Part shown: positions 16,596 through 24,836 of the stretch, piece after piece
Position numbering within the stretch: position 1 is the first letter of the stretch
Layout of the letters: every line of letters begins with the position of its first letter
DNA from: Actinomadura flavalba DSM 45200
GTDB taxonomy: Bacteria > Actinomycetota > Actinomycetes > Streptosporangiales > Streptosporangiaceae
Direction of reading: 5' to 3'
Assembly (NCBI RefSeq): GCF_000374305.1
Contig: NZ_KB894101.1
Coordinates: 62,001-126,000 of the forward strand
Length of the DNA: 64,000 bases
Program-made: the position numbers and the translations under genes
The notes under the pieces: generated by a model
The model's input: the letters and a program-made list of their open reading frames with translations, nothing else
What the model was told of the DNA's origin: nothing
Databases searched by the model: none

Positions 16596-16838
16596 TCATC
16601 CGGCGGAGCCGACGAGCATGTGGTCGAAGTCGCCGTCCTTGGCTCCCCCCACGAACGCCTCCACCTCGGCGCGCGTGTAGACGAGGACCGGCCCGTCCGG
16701 ATACCGCGAGTTGCGCACCGCGATGTCCCCGTCCGGCAGCTCGGCCATCTCGACGCAGTTGCCGGACGGATTGCTCCGCCGGCTCTTCTGCCACACCAGC
16801 TCGTTCGGTGCGGTGGACGCCCGTTCCTGGCCGTTCAT
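16596..16838 (-). CDS. DUF397 domain protein
   Basis: An 80-residue DUF397 protein. The family pattern is clear: ELVWQKSRRSNPSGNCVEMAELPDGDIAVRNSRYPDGPVLVYT followed by an AEVEAFVGGAKDGDFD stretch (given in pieces: WQKSRRSNPSGNCVE, IAVRNSRYPDGPVL, FVGGAKDGDFDHM). Such proteins are numerous in actinomycetes and usually sit beside an XRE-type helix-turn-helix gene and a HATPase-type kinase; the BldB/WhiJ-related systems are the known examples. Here the kinase is present divergently but the XRE partner is absent. ATG 16838 fits an AAGGGGG ribosome site; ATG 16841 is possible. Confidence 0.85.
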   Translation of the reverse strand: MNGQERASTAPNELVWQKSRRSNPSGNCVEMAELPDGDIAVRNSRYPDGPVLVYTRAEVEAFVGGAKDGDFDHMLVGSAG

Positions 16839-17019
16839 CATGCCCCCTTCAGGCGTGTCCGCCTCCCTGCCGGGAGGCTGCGATCTCGCCCCGTCCCCCA
16901 AGGATGGTACGAGATGCACGTGCATTCGTTCATGCAGACGGTCTTGCATCTGCACGGCTTGGGGAGCAAGATAGCGAACGCCCGCCCCCGACCCACCCGC
17001 TCGCCTTGGGGTTCTGACA

Positions 17020-17619
17020 ATGATCGTTGACCAGGCACACGCCGTCGCCCTTCCCGTCGCCGATGTGCCCCGGCGGCGCCACCGGCCCGACGCCGACCAC
17101 GTCGAGGCCGCCCCGCGGCCCGCCGCACCGGCCGCCCCCGCGTGGACGGAACCGGTCGCCGCGTCCGGTCTGCGCGGTTTCTGGCCCACCCCGCACGACG
17201 GGACGCCCGACACCGCGCGGCTCGTCCTGGCGGGCGACGCCGCCGCTCCGGGCGCCGCACGCGCCTTCACGACCGCGACGCTCGCCGGCTGGGGCCTGGA
17301 GGCCACCCGCGACGACACCGTCATGGCCGTCTCGGAGCTGGTCACCAACGCCGTCCAGCACGGGCTGCGCGACCTCGCCCCGGGCACCGCCGGACGGCTT
17401 CAGCTCGTCCTGCTGCGCCACGCCCGGCGGCTCGTCACCGTCGTCACCGATCCCTCGGCCGCGAACCCCAAGCCGAACCGCACCGGCGGCGACTTCCCAG
17501 AGGGCGGCCGGGGCCTGCTCGTCGTCGGCGCCGTCAGCGAGGCGTGGGGCTGGGCGCCGCTGGGCAGCGGCGGCAAGGCGGTCTGGGCGGCGTTCGGCCT
17601 CCCGCCCGCCACGGACTGA
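17020..17619 (+). CDS. ATP-binding protein, anti-sigma-factor-kinase-like (HATPase_c_2)
   Basis: A 199-residue protein with a disordered Pro/Ala-rich N-terminus of about 70 residues and a GHKL ATPase fold. The N-box is AVSELVTNAVQHGL near residue 110; the G1 region TDPSAANPKPN and G2 EGGRGLLVVGAVSEAWG follow. These are RsbW/SpoIIAB-like kinases that actinomycetes carry in large numbers next to DUF397/XRE genes. It is divergent from the DUF397 gene with a 180-base gap, supporting a shared regulatory module. Partners and phosphorylation targets cannot be inferred. Confidence 0.85.
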   Translation: MIVDQAHAVALPVADVPRRRHRPDADHVEAAPRPAAPAAPAWTEPVAASGLRGFWPTPHDGTPDTARLVLAGDAAAPGAARAFTTATLAGWGLEATRDDTVMAVSELVTNAVQHGLRDLAPGTAGRLQLVLLRHARRLVTVVTDPSAANPKPNRTGGDFPEGGRGLLVVGAVSEAWGWAPLGSGGKAVWAAFGLPPATD

Positions 17620-17653
17620 CGTCCGGGCGGGCGGTCCGCGGCGGCGGGATTCC

Positions 17654-19051
17654 TCAGACGGCGGGCGCCCCGGCCGGCTGCTCCAGGCTCGCGAGGAAGT
17701 CGGCGGCCCAGCGGTCGACGTCGTGCTCGATGACGCGCTTGCGCATCACGCGCATCCGCCGTGCCTGCTCGGCGGGCTCGGCGCGGACCGCGGCGAGCAG
17801 CGTCTCCTTCAACCCGTCGATGTCGTACGGGTTCACCAGATAAGCCCCGCGCCGCAGTTCTTCGGCGGCCCCGGCGAACTCGCTCAGGACGAGGGTGCCG
17901 CGCAGGTCCTCGCGGCAGGCGACGTACTCCTTGGCGACGAGGTTCATACCGTCCCGCAGCGGCGTGACGACCATGACGTCGGCCGCGAGGTAGAGGGCGG
18001 CCAGCTCCTCGCGGTCATAGGACGTGTGCAGGTAGTGGATCACCGGCGATCCCAGCTCGGCGTGCTGGCCGTTGATCCGCCCGACCTGCTGCTCGATCTG
18101 CTCACGCAGGATCTGGTACTGCTCGACGCGCTCGCGGCTCGGCGTCGCGATCTGCGCCAGCACCGCCTCCCCCGGCTTCAGCTCGCCGTCGGCGAACAGC
18201 TCGCCGAAAGCCTGGAGACGCTGGGTGATGCCCTTGGTGTAGTCGAGGCGGTCGACGCCGAGCAGGACGGTGCCGCCGCCGAGGTCGGCGCGGATCTCGT
18301 CGGCCCGCCACCGCACCTCCGGGCGTGCGATCAGCTCGCGCAGCTCGCCCACGTCCACCGAGATCGGGAACGCGCGGGCGCGGACGACGCGGTCCTCCCA
18401 GTGCACGTCCTGCTTGACCGACTTGGCGTCCAGCAGCCGCTTGCAGAGCCGGACGAAGTTCGCCGCCGCGCCCGGAAGCTGGAAACCGACGAGGTCGGCG
18501 CCGAGCAGCCCTTCGAGGATCTGACGGCGCCACGGCATCTGCCAGAACAGTTCCAGCGGCGGGAACGGGATGTGCAGGAAGAACCCGATGCGCAGGTCGG
18601 GGCGGAGCCGGCGCAGCATCGCCGGGACGAGCTGGAGCTGGTAGTCCTGCACCCAGACGATCGCGCCCTCGGCGGCCACGTCGGCGGCCGCCGTCGCGAA
18701 GCGCTCGTTGACGCGCACGTACGCGTCCCACATCGCCCGGTCGTAGACGGGCGGGGCGATGACGTCGTGGTACAGCGGCCAGAGCGTCGCGTTGGAGAAG
18801 CCCTCGTAGTACAGCTCGACCTCCTCGGCCGACTGCCGCACCGGGCACAGGTGCATGCCGTCCTCGACGAACGGGTCCAGCATCTCGTCCGGCGCGCCGG
18901 ACCATCCCACCCATGTGCCTTGACGGCTGCGCATGACCGGCGCGATGGCGCTGACCAGTCCGCCGGGGCTGCGTCGCCATCCACCGCGGTCCCGATCCCG
19001 GTCGACCGGAAGCCGGTTGGCCACGACCACGAACTCACTCTCGCGCGACAC
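17654..19051 (-). CDS. otsA: alpha,alpha-trehalose-phosphate synthase (OtsA)
   Basis: A 465-residue GT20 glycosyltransferase that joins UDP- or GDP-glucose and glucose-6-phosphate to trehalose-6-phosphate. Family motifs: VVVANRLPVDRD at the N-terminus, SPGGLVSAIAPV with the nucleotide-binding glycines, VWVQDYQLQLVPAMLR, FFLHIPFPPLELFWQMPWR, VDRLDYTKGI, and TPLRDGMNLVAKEYVA near the C-terminus. GTG 19051 is chosen (MSRESEFVVVANR) with GGAGAGG upstream; the frame opens 8 codons earlier at GTG 19075. No trehalose-6-phosphate phosphatase gene lies nearby, so OtsB must be elsewhere. Confidence 0.93.
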   Translation of the reverse strand: MSRESEFVVVANRLPVDRDRDRGGWRRSPGGLVSAIAPVMRSRQGTWVGWSGAPDEMLDPFVEDGMHLCPVRQSAEEVELYYEGFSNATLWPLYHDVIAPPVYDRAMWDAYVRVNERFATAAADVAAEGAIVWVQDYQLQLVPAMLRRLRPDLRIGFFLHIPFPPLELFWQMPWRRQILEGLLGADLVGFQLPGAAANFVRLCKRLLDAKSVKQDVHWEDRVVRARAFPISVDVGELRELIARPEVRWRADEIRADLGGGTVLLGVDRLDYTKGITQRLQAFGELFADGELKPGEAVLAQIATPSRERVEQYQILREQIEQQVGRINGQHAELGSPVIHYLHTSYDREELAALYLAADVMVVTPLRDGMNLVAKEYVACREDLRGTLVLSEFAGAAEELRRGAYLVNPYDIDGLKETLLAAVRAEPAEQARRMRVMRKRVIEHDVDRWAADFLASLEQPAGAPAV

Positions 19052-19523
19052 CCACGACCCGCCTCTCCCAGGCACCCCTGGAGATCATCATGCTCAGAAA
19101 CGAAGATCTGGAGCTTGCGGTCATTCTGCCCTGATTGCACGACATCAAAGGTCAGACCGGGGATGGTCTGCGGACCGGCCCCCTCGCCGTGGATCGCTCC
19201 GATCACCGTCGGTGACGTACGGACACGGCAGGAATGTGTGATTCCGCCGCCCCAAAACGCTGACCTGCACGAACGTTGATCATGGTGACGATGGGCGGCG
19301 ATTCCGACGCGGATGGGGACCGAAGATCGCGACCACGTGTTCCCCGTCACGGCCGCGGCAACCGGCCCGGAACGGTGACTCTGCGCAGCCATGGCCGCCA
19401 GGGGACACTCGCCCGGCGGACGGCCGAGCCGCGAAGGCGGGCCGACCAGCGGACATTCTCCGGCCGACCCGGCGATCGCTCCGTGCGCGTCGGGGATGAG
19501 GTGTGAGATACGTCACTGTCACG
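19052..19523. other. 470-base intergenic region upstream of otsA
   Basis: Between the start of otsA and the stop of the YbaK-type gene, both on the minus strand. Short frames exist on both strands but show no family similarity or ribosome sites. The region presumably holds the otsA promoter and the 3' end of the upstream unit; no hairpin or operator was convincing. Confidence 0.4.
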
Positions 19524-20054
19524 TCAGCCGGTGGGCGGGCGCGTCAGCGCGAGCACCTCCGCGCCCGGCAGAGCGGCCAGCGCCGCGCCAGGGACGAGCA
19601 GCTTCGAGCCGCGCACACCGCCGCCGACGACCGCCTCGGGCAGAGCGGCGACGGCCTCGTCCACCAGGACGGGCCAGTCCGCCGGCAGGCCCACCGGAGT
19701 GATGCCGCCGTACTCCATCCCGGTGCGGCCGGTGGCCTCGTCCATCGGGGCGAACGAGACCTTGCGGGCACCGAGGCGGCGGCGGATCGCGCCGTTGACG
19801 TCGGCGCGGTCGGTCGCCAGGACCATGCAGGCCGCGAACGTCGTCTCACCGCCCCGCTTGGCGGCGACGACCACGCAGTTCGCGCTGACCTCCAGCGGGA
19901 CGTCATAGCGGGCGCAGAACTCCGCCGTGTCCGCGAGGTCCGGGTCGATCTCCGCGACCCGGGCGCCGGTGATCCGCCCGATCACCGCGGCGACCGGCGC
20001 GGCGAGCAGGTCCGTCCGCTCGCGCGCGGGCTGCCACGTGAGGCTGCCGACCAT
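19524..20054 (-). CDS. YbaK/EbsC-type aminoacyl-tRNA deacylase
   Basis: A 176-residue protein of the YbaK/ProX editing-domain family, which hydrolyses mischarged aminoacyl-tRNAs. Features: CVVVAAKRGGETTFAACMVL with the family lysine, DVNGAIRRRLGARKVSFAP near residue 100, and TGMEYGGITPVGLP near 120, the GGxxPxG motif. ATG 20054 follows AAAGGGGAA and is the first codon giving the conserved N-terminus; the frame runs open into the response regulator gene by chance. It lies 29 bases after the response regulator stop and may be cotranscribed. Confidence 0.82.
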   Translation of the reverse strand: MVGSLTWQPARERTDLLAAPVAAVIGRITGARVAEIDPDLADTAEFCARYDVPLEVSANCVVVAAKRGGETTFAACMVLATDRADVNGAIRRRLGARKVSFAPMDEATGRTGMEYGGITPVGLPADWPVLVDEAVAALPEAVVGGGVRGSKLLVPGAALAALPGAEVLALTRPPTG

Positions 20055-20083
20055 GAGGTTCCCCTTTGTGTTCCGGTCCGGTC

Positions 20084-20728
20084 CTAAGAACCGAGATAGC
20101 GCAGGACGGCGAGCACGCGGCGGCTGTAGCCGCCGGAGCGGGACAGGTCCAGCTTGTCGAAGATCGCGTTGGTGTGCTTCTCGACCGCGCTCTGCGAGAT
20201 GTAGAGCTGCTCGGCGATCGAGGCGTTCGTCCGGCCCTGCGCCATCTGATCCAGAACGTCGCGTTCGCGGGCCGTGAGGCGCGCCAGCGGATCGGTGTGC
20301 GAGCTGGCCGCCAGCAGGCGGCGCACCACCTCCGGATCGAACGCCGCGCCGCCCGCCCCGACCCGGTCCAGGGCGTCCAGGAACTCGTCCACCTGGGCGA
20401 CGCGGTCCTTGAGCAGGTAGCCGACGCCCGCCGCGTCCGCCGTGATCAGCTCGGTCGCGTAGCGGCGTTCGACGTACTGCGACAGCACCAGCACCCCGAC
20501 GTCCGGCCACCGGCCGCGCACCTCCAGGGCCGCGCGCAGTCCCTCGTCGGTGTGGGTCGGCGGCATCCGGACGTCCACCACCACCACGTCGGGCGTGTCG
20601 CGGGCGACGGCCGCCGTGAGCGCGTCACCGTCACCGACCGCCGCCAGGACCTCGTGGCCCTCCTCCGCGAGCAGCCGGACCAAGCCCTCGCGCAGCAGCG
20701 TCGAATCCTCCGCCAGGATCACCCGCAC
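20084..20728 (-). CDS. NarL/FixJ-type response regulator
   Basis: A 214-residue response regulator. The receiver domain begins VRVILAEDSTLLREGLVRLL with the acidic pair; the phospho-acceptor Asp is in VVVVDVRMPP near residue 52, the conserved Thr/Ser region in VLVLSQY and the Lys in YLLKDR near 104. The C-terminal LuxR-type HTH is LTARERDVLDQMAQGRTNAS followed by IAEQLYISQSAVEKHTNAIF. The GTG start at 20728 overlaps the kinase gene by 10 bases. It is the partner of the upstream kinase; targets are unknown. Confidence 0.9.
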   Translation of the reverse strand: MRVILAEDSTLLREGLVRLLAEEGHEVLAAVGDGDALTAAVARDTPDVVVVDVRMPPTHTDEGLRAALEVRGRWPDVGVLVLSQYVERRYATELITADAAGVGYLLKDRVAQVDEFLDALDRVGAGGAAFDPEVVRRLLAASSHTDPLARLTARERDVLDQMAQGRTNASIAEQLYISQSAVEKHTNAIFDKLDLSRSGGYSRRVLAVLRYLGS

Positions 20729-21888
20729 GGCAACTCCGCCGTGACCACCGTCGGGCCGCCGCGCGGGCTCGTCACCGCGAACGTCCCGTCCAGCGCGGCC
20801 ACGCGGCGGGCCAGGCCCGCCAGCCCGCCGCCGGACGCGTCGGCGCCGCCGCGCCCGTCGTCCTCCACCCGCACCCCGACCCTCCGTCCGTTCCCCGCGA
20901 CGCGCACCCGTACGGCGGCGGCTCCGGCGTGTTTCGCAGCGTTCGTCACCGCCTCGCACACGACGAAGTACGCCGCCGTCTCCACCGCGTGCGGTGGACG
21001 GGCGGGCACCGCGTACTCGATCAGCACCGGCAGCACCGACCGCTCCGCGACCGTCTCCAGCGCGCTGTGCAGGCCCTCGCCGTCCAGCGCCGCCGGGTAC
21101 ACCCGCCACGACACCTCGCGCAGTTCCGCCAGCGCCCGCTGGGACTCCTCGTGCGCCTGGACCAGCAGGTCCCGGGCACGTTCCACGTCGCCCGACCGTC
21201 GTGCCCGGCCGATCAGCATGCCGAGCGCCACCAGGCGCTGCTGGACGCCGTCGTGCAGGTCGCGTTCGATGCGGCGGCGTTCGTCGTCGATGGCCTCCAC
21301 GACGGCGGCCCGGCTCGTGGCCAGTTCGGCGATGCGCCGCTCGTACTCCGCCAGCGGGCTCGGCCCCAGCCGCGCCCGCGCCGTCCGCCGCTCCAGCGCG
21401 ACGACGCCGACGAGTCCCTGCACGGCGATGTAGAGCAGGATCGCGCCGAACAACGCCGTGTAGGCGACGATCCAGGCGTCGGGCGGGATGTCGTCGAGAT
21501 GCTCGCCGGTGACCCACCAGCCGACGGCCAGCCGCACGCCCCCGGTGGCGCCGAAGGCGATGAGCGCGAGGATCGTCCCGCCGAGCAGGCCCACGGGGAC
21601 GCGCTGCGCGAGGTAGGCGAGCGCCTGCCTGGGGCCGTACTCGGCCGCGTCGGCGTAGCCGAGGAGGACGCGCAACCGGCGTCGTTCCAGCCGCGTCACC
21701 GCCAGCACGGGCCCGGCCACCGGGGCGGGCAGCGGAGCGCGCCCCCGGGATCGGACGGCCGCGACGCCGAGCAGCGGCGCGGCCAGCGCCACGAGGACGA
21801 GTTCCAGGACGGCGCTCACCGCGCCGAGGACGAGCCCGGCGACCGCACGGGCCGCCGCGCCGACCGGGCGGTCAGCCGATCGGCTCAC
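20719..21888 (-). CDS. NarL-type sensor histidine kinase
   Basis: A 389-residue membrane sensor kinase. The N-terminal half has about four hydrophobic segments (one near residues 10-40, two around 100-160) with no large extracellular loop, so it probably senses a membrane or intramembrane cue. The HisKA_3 dimerisation box is DERRRIERDLHDGVQQRLVA near 220 with phospho-acceptor His. The ATPase has N-box CEAVTNAAKHAG near 325 and G-box DGRGGADASGGGLAGLARRV. GTG 21888 overlaps the dedA 3' end by 17 bases and has GGAGGG upstream. It forms an operon with the downstream regulator and probably dedA. Confidence 0.88.
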   Translation of the reverse strand: MSRSADRPVGAAARAVAGLVLGAVSAVLELVLVALAAPLLGVAAVRSRGRAPLPAPVAGPVLAVTRLERRRLRVLLGYADAAEYGPRQALAYLAQRVPVGLLGGTILALIAFGATGGVRLAVGWWVTGEHLDDIPPDAWIVAYTALFGAILLYIAVQGLVGVVALERRTARARLGPSPLAEYERRIAELATSRAAVVEAIDDERRRIERDLHDGVQQRLVALGMLIGRARRSGDVERARDLLVQAHEESQRALAELREVSWRVYPAALDGEGLHSALETVAERSVLPVLIEYAVPARPPHAVETAAYFVVCEAVTNAAKHAGAAAVRVRVAGNGRRVGVRVEDDGRGGADASGGGLAGLARRVAALDGTFAVTSPRGGPTVVTAELPCG

Positions 21889-22552
21889 GATCGTGGCCCT
21901 CCGGGCCGGCGGCGGCGCGCCCCCGGCGGGCCTTGCGGACGCGGAGCACGACGAAGACCAGGAAGGCCACCACGACGACCGCGAGGACGATCTTGGAGTA
22001 GATGCCGACGTACTCCTCGACCTTGTGCCACTGGTCGCCGAGGCCGTAGCCGGCGAGCACGAAGATCGTGTTCCAGATGAGGCTGCCGGTCGTCGTGTAC
22101 AGCAGGAACTTGGCCTGCGGCATGCGCTCGACACCGGCCGGGACCGAGATGAGGCTGCGGAAGATCGGGATCATGCGGCCGAAGAACACGGCCTTGCCGC
22201 CGTGCTTGGCGAACCACGCCTCGGTCTTGTCCAGGTCGGACAGCTTGATGAGCGGCATCTTGTCGACCAGCGCGCGGATGCGGTCGCGGCCGATGAGGGC
22301 GCCGATCCAGTACAGCACGAACGCGCCGGCGACGGCGCCGAAGGTCGTCCAGAACAGTGCCGCGTAGAGGTTCATGTCGCCGCGCGCGGCGGTGAAGCCC
22401 GCCAGCGGGAGGATGATCTCGCTGGGCAGCGGGGGGAAGATGTTCTCCAGGGCGATGGCCAGGCCCGCACCGGGCGCACCGAGTTTCTCCATGAGGTCGG
22501 TCGCCCAGCCGGCGATTCCGCCCACCTGTTCGCCGTTCGCCAATGTGATCAT
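21872..22552 (-). CDS. DedA/SNARE-associated (VTT) family membrane protein
   Basis: A 226-residue integral membrane protein of the DedA family, proposed lipid scramblases or transporters such as for undecaprenyl phosphate. Family motifs: ENIFPPLPSEIILPLAGF near residue 45, AVFFGRMIPIFRSLISVPAG near 130 with the conserved R-x3-P, and WNTIFVLAGYGLGDQW near 165; four to five hydrophobic segments. ATG 22552 is chosen; TTG 22579 is possible and neither has a clear ribosome site. Its stop lies inside the sensor kinase gene, suggesting the two-component pair reports on or controls an envelope function. Confidence 0.85.
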   Translation of the reverse strand: MITLANGEQVGGIAGWATDLMEKLGAPGAGLAIALENIFPPLPSEIILPLAGFTAARGDMNLYAALFWTTFGAVAGAFVLYWIGALIGRDRIRALVDKMPLIKLSDLDKTEAWFAKHGGKAVFFGRMIPIFRSLISVPAGVERMPQAKFLLYTTTGSLIWNTIFVLAGYGLGDQWHKVEEYVGIYSKIVLAVVVVAFLVFVVLRVRKARRGRAAAGPEGHDREPIG

Positions 22553-22657
22553 GATGATAAGAGTACGAATCCCGAGCAACTCAGACCAATAGCAACGGCC
22601 GTAACCCTACCCTGCGGAAAACCGCACCCGGGGATCTTTGGCCGATCCCGCCGCCGG

Positions 22658-23278
22658 TCACGTCGCCGTGGCCGGTCCCCGGCGGGAGGGGCGGCGGCTC
22701 TGCGGCAGCCGGTCCACGAACCGGCCCAGCCGCTCGGCGGTGCCCTGGAGCGGGGTGATCGTGGCGTTGAGCGTCTCGATGGCGACCTGCATCTGCGCGA
22801 CGCCGTCGGCGAGCGGGCGCAGCCCGTGCACCGTCTCGGCCAGCGGACCCACGGTGGCGCCCAGATCTTCCAGGACGGGCACGACCCGCGCCAGCTCCCG
22901 TAGTTCGGTGATGCTCTCGGCCAGGTCCGCGAGCGCCGGAGCCACCGCGGCGAGCCGTTCGAGGTCGGCGGCGACGCCCGGCAGCGGCTCGGCCACGTCG
23001 GCGAGACGGCCGAGGTCGGCGGTCGCCCCGCCGAGCCGGTCCAGGGACTCAGCGGCCCCGGCGAGCCGGTCGAGTGAAGCGGCCGCCCCGGCGAGGGGTT
23101 CCAGGCTGCCGGCCGCGCCCGCCAGCGAGTCGATGCTCTCGGCGGCCTCGGCCAGCCGCTCCAGCGCCACCGCGAGCCGCGGCAACGCCGCCACCGCCCC
23201 GCCGACGGCGCCCGCCACCGCGACCGTGCCGCGCACCCCCTGCCCGACCAGCCGGAACGGGGACGGAAAGAGCCCCAT
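22658..23278 (-). CDS. hypothetical protein with leucine/alanine coiled repeats
   Basis: A 206-residue protein beginning MGLFPSPFRLVGQGVRGTV with a hydrophobic, glycine-rich stretch to about residue 40 that could lie on a membrane. Residues 45-190 are imperfect repeats of about 11 residues, of the type LAGAAxSLDRL and LADVAEPLPGV, predicted as an extended helix. The C-terminus is Arg/Ser-rich. ATG 23278 has a strong GAGGAGG site at 6 bases. Similar short helical-repeat proteins are common in actinomycetes but no named family was recognised. It lies 78 bases past the dedA promoter region, tail to head. Confidence 0.65.
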   Translation of the reverse strand: MGLFPSPFRLVGQGVRGTVAVAGAVGGAVAALPRLAVALERLAEAAESIDSLAGAAGSLEPLAGAAASLDRLAGAAESLDRLGGATADLGRLADVAEPLPGVAADLERLAAVAPALADLAESITELRELARVVPVLEDLGATVGPLAETVHGLRPLADGVAQMQVAIETLNATITPLQGTAERLGRFVDRLPQSRRPSRRGPATAT

Positions 23279-23562
23279 CGCACGCCTCCTCGATTGATCG
23301 TCCCTCGATTGTGCAGCGACGACCGCCCCCTGACCAGGCACCCCCACCGCCCAACACGCACCACCACCCAGCACGCGAAAAGCAGAGCCATTCCCCACGC
23401 CCTACATCGTGGAGGCCGAGCTGCGCCTGACCGGCGGCGTCTACGGCCGCGCCGCCGCCGGTGGCGGCCCGCCTTCGCACCGCCCCCACCCCCGCCGTGA
23501 CACCTGAGCACCCCATCGCCCCATCGCCACCACATGACGAGCATCGGGAACCGCCCCGCACC

Positions 23563-23608
23563 TGCGGCTGCGGCTGCGGCTGCGGCTGCGGCTGCGGCTG
23601 CGGCTGCG
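23563..23608. repeat. TGCGGC hexanucleotide tandem array
   Basis: Uninterrupted TGCGGC units, about 7.7 copies over 46 bases, in a non-coding region. This is a simple-sequence tract able to change length by replication slippage. Confidence 0.9.
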
Positions 23609-23612
23609 TAGC

Positions 23613-24103
23613 CAACACGCCTAACCGGATTCGGCCCAGACCCGCCTACGCACCTTCGGCTTAGCCCACCGGTCAACCGGCTCAGCCCCCCGGTCAACGC
23701 GTCCAGCCGAGTTCGGCCCAGACCCGCCCACGCATTTTCGGCCCAGCTCACAGGTCAACGCGTCTCGCCGGATTCGGCCCGGACCCGCCCCGCGCACCCA
23801 GGACCCAGCCCACCTCCAACGCGTTCCACCGACTTCGGCCCGGAGCCGCCCGCGCGCCCAGCACACCGATCGACGCGTCTCGCCGAGTTCGCTCGAAGCT
23901 GCCCGCGCACCCACGACCCAGCCCACCTCCGCCGCGTCCCGCCGACTTCGGCCCGGAGCCGCCCGCGCGCCCAGCACACCGTTCAACGCGTCTCGCCGAG
24001 TTCGGCTCGAAGCTGCCCGCGCACCCACGACCCAGCCAGCCGACCAGTCAACGGTACGGCCAGGTTCGGCCCGGAGCCGCCCAAGTGCCTGCGGCCCAGT
24101 CGG
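23613..24103. repeat. degenerate tandem minisatellite, 54-65 base units
   Basis: At least seven and up to nine head-to-tail units starting near 23613, 23695, 23756, 23817, 23871, 23930, 23984 and 24049. Each contains a core like CAACGCGTCTCGCCGAGTTC followed by GGCCCGGAGCCGCCCGCGC and a C/A-rich tail. The pair 23817-23929 is repeated as 23930-24048 with very few changes, so a dimeric unit of about 113 bases has also duplicated. No coding role is apparent. Confidence 0.8.
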
Positions 24104-24291
24104 TGTCGTGCCGCGCGGCCATCGCGGCGTTGGCGAGCCGTCCGCGCCCCGGCTCAGTCAGGCGGCGCCGAACTTTGTCAGCTGATCGACTTTTCGCCAC
24201 GGCGGCTTTCTTGTAGCGTGCCCACCGTTTTCTCCCGTCGAATTCATGATCCGCTCTTCCCCCTTTGAAAGATCATGAAAGGACTTCCACG

Positions 24292-24771
24292 ATGGCCACG
24301 CTGATCGGCCTGGCCGCGCTCGCGCTGCTGTGCCTGCTGATGTCGCGCGCCGTTCCGCGCCGACGGCCGGCCCCGGTGCGCGCCGAGTCGCTGACGGCAT
24401 CGCTGGCCGCGCCCGAGGAGGAGTACCTGGCGTGGCTCGCCGACCACCACTGGCCGGCCGACGAGTACCTCGACCTGGAACGCGAGTGGCGCGCCCTGGA
24501 GCGCGCGCCCGTGAGCGACCTCCCCCGCTGCCCGCACTGCGACCTGCACGACGAGGCCGTCTGGCCGTGCCCCGACTGCGGTCGTCTCCTGCACCCCTCG
24601 TGCGGCCACGGGGTGCGCCACCGTCCCGTCGTCGACCCGTACTGGACGCTCGGCGCGAACACCGAGCCGGTCACCGGCGAGTGGCTCTGCACCGGCTGCG
24701 CGACGGTCGTCGGCCTCGACGTCGCCGACCCCGCCGACCCGGACCGCGAGGACGACGACCACCGGCACTGA
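24292..24771 (+). CDS. membrane-anchored zinc-ribbon protein, related to the 34.7 kb small protein
   Basis: A 159-residue protein. Residues 1-18 form one transmembrane segment (MATLIGLAALALLCLLM), followed by an Arg/Pro linker and an acidic block, PEEEYLAWLADHHWPADEYLD, at about 40-60. The C-terminal part has CPHC, CPDC and CTGC pairs plus His residues, likely binding one or two zinc ions. ATG 24292 has GAAAGGA 9 bases upstream. The N-terminal 60 residues strongly resemble the 82-residue protein at 34747-34995. The two lie just outside opposite ends of the lanthipeptide genes. Function unknown. Confidence 0.75.
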   Translation: MATLIGLAALALLCLLMSRAVPRRRPAPVRAESLTASLAAPEEEYLAWLADHHWPADEYLDLEREWRALERAPVSDLPRCPHCDLHDEAVWPCPDCGRLLHPSCGHGVRHRPVVDPYWTLGANTEPVTGEWLCTGCATVVGLDVADPADPDREDDDHRH

Positions 24772-24836
24772 CCGAGCGTCAAGGCCCGGCGAACCCAGTG
24801 ACCCCGTGAGTCTCGGACGTCACACCCGTGACACCG

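Larger units (their letters stand above)
23279..24291. other. 1 kb non-coding region with two kinds of tandem repeat
   Basis: No convincing gene. It contains the TGCGGC hexamer array (23563-23608) and a block of degenerate 54-65 base tandem units (23613-24103); both are listed separately. Its right end (about 24150-24291) is less GC-rich and carries the ribosome site of the next gene. Frames in the repeat block translate into low-complexity sequence only. Confidence 0.6.

Noticed and set aside
23621..24028. Repeat-encoded proteins on the minus strand
   Set aside because: Low-complexity frames across a degenerate minisatellite, with no ribosome site; unit lengths are not constant multiples of three.
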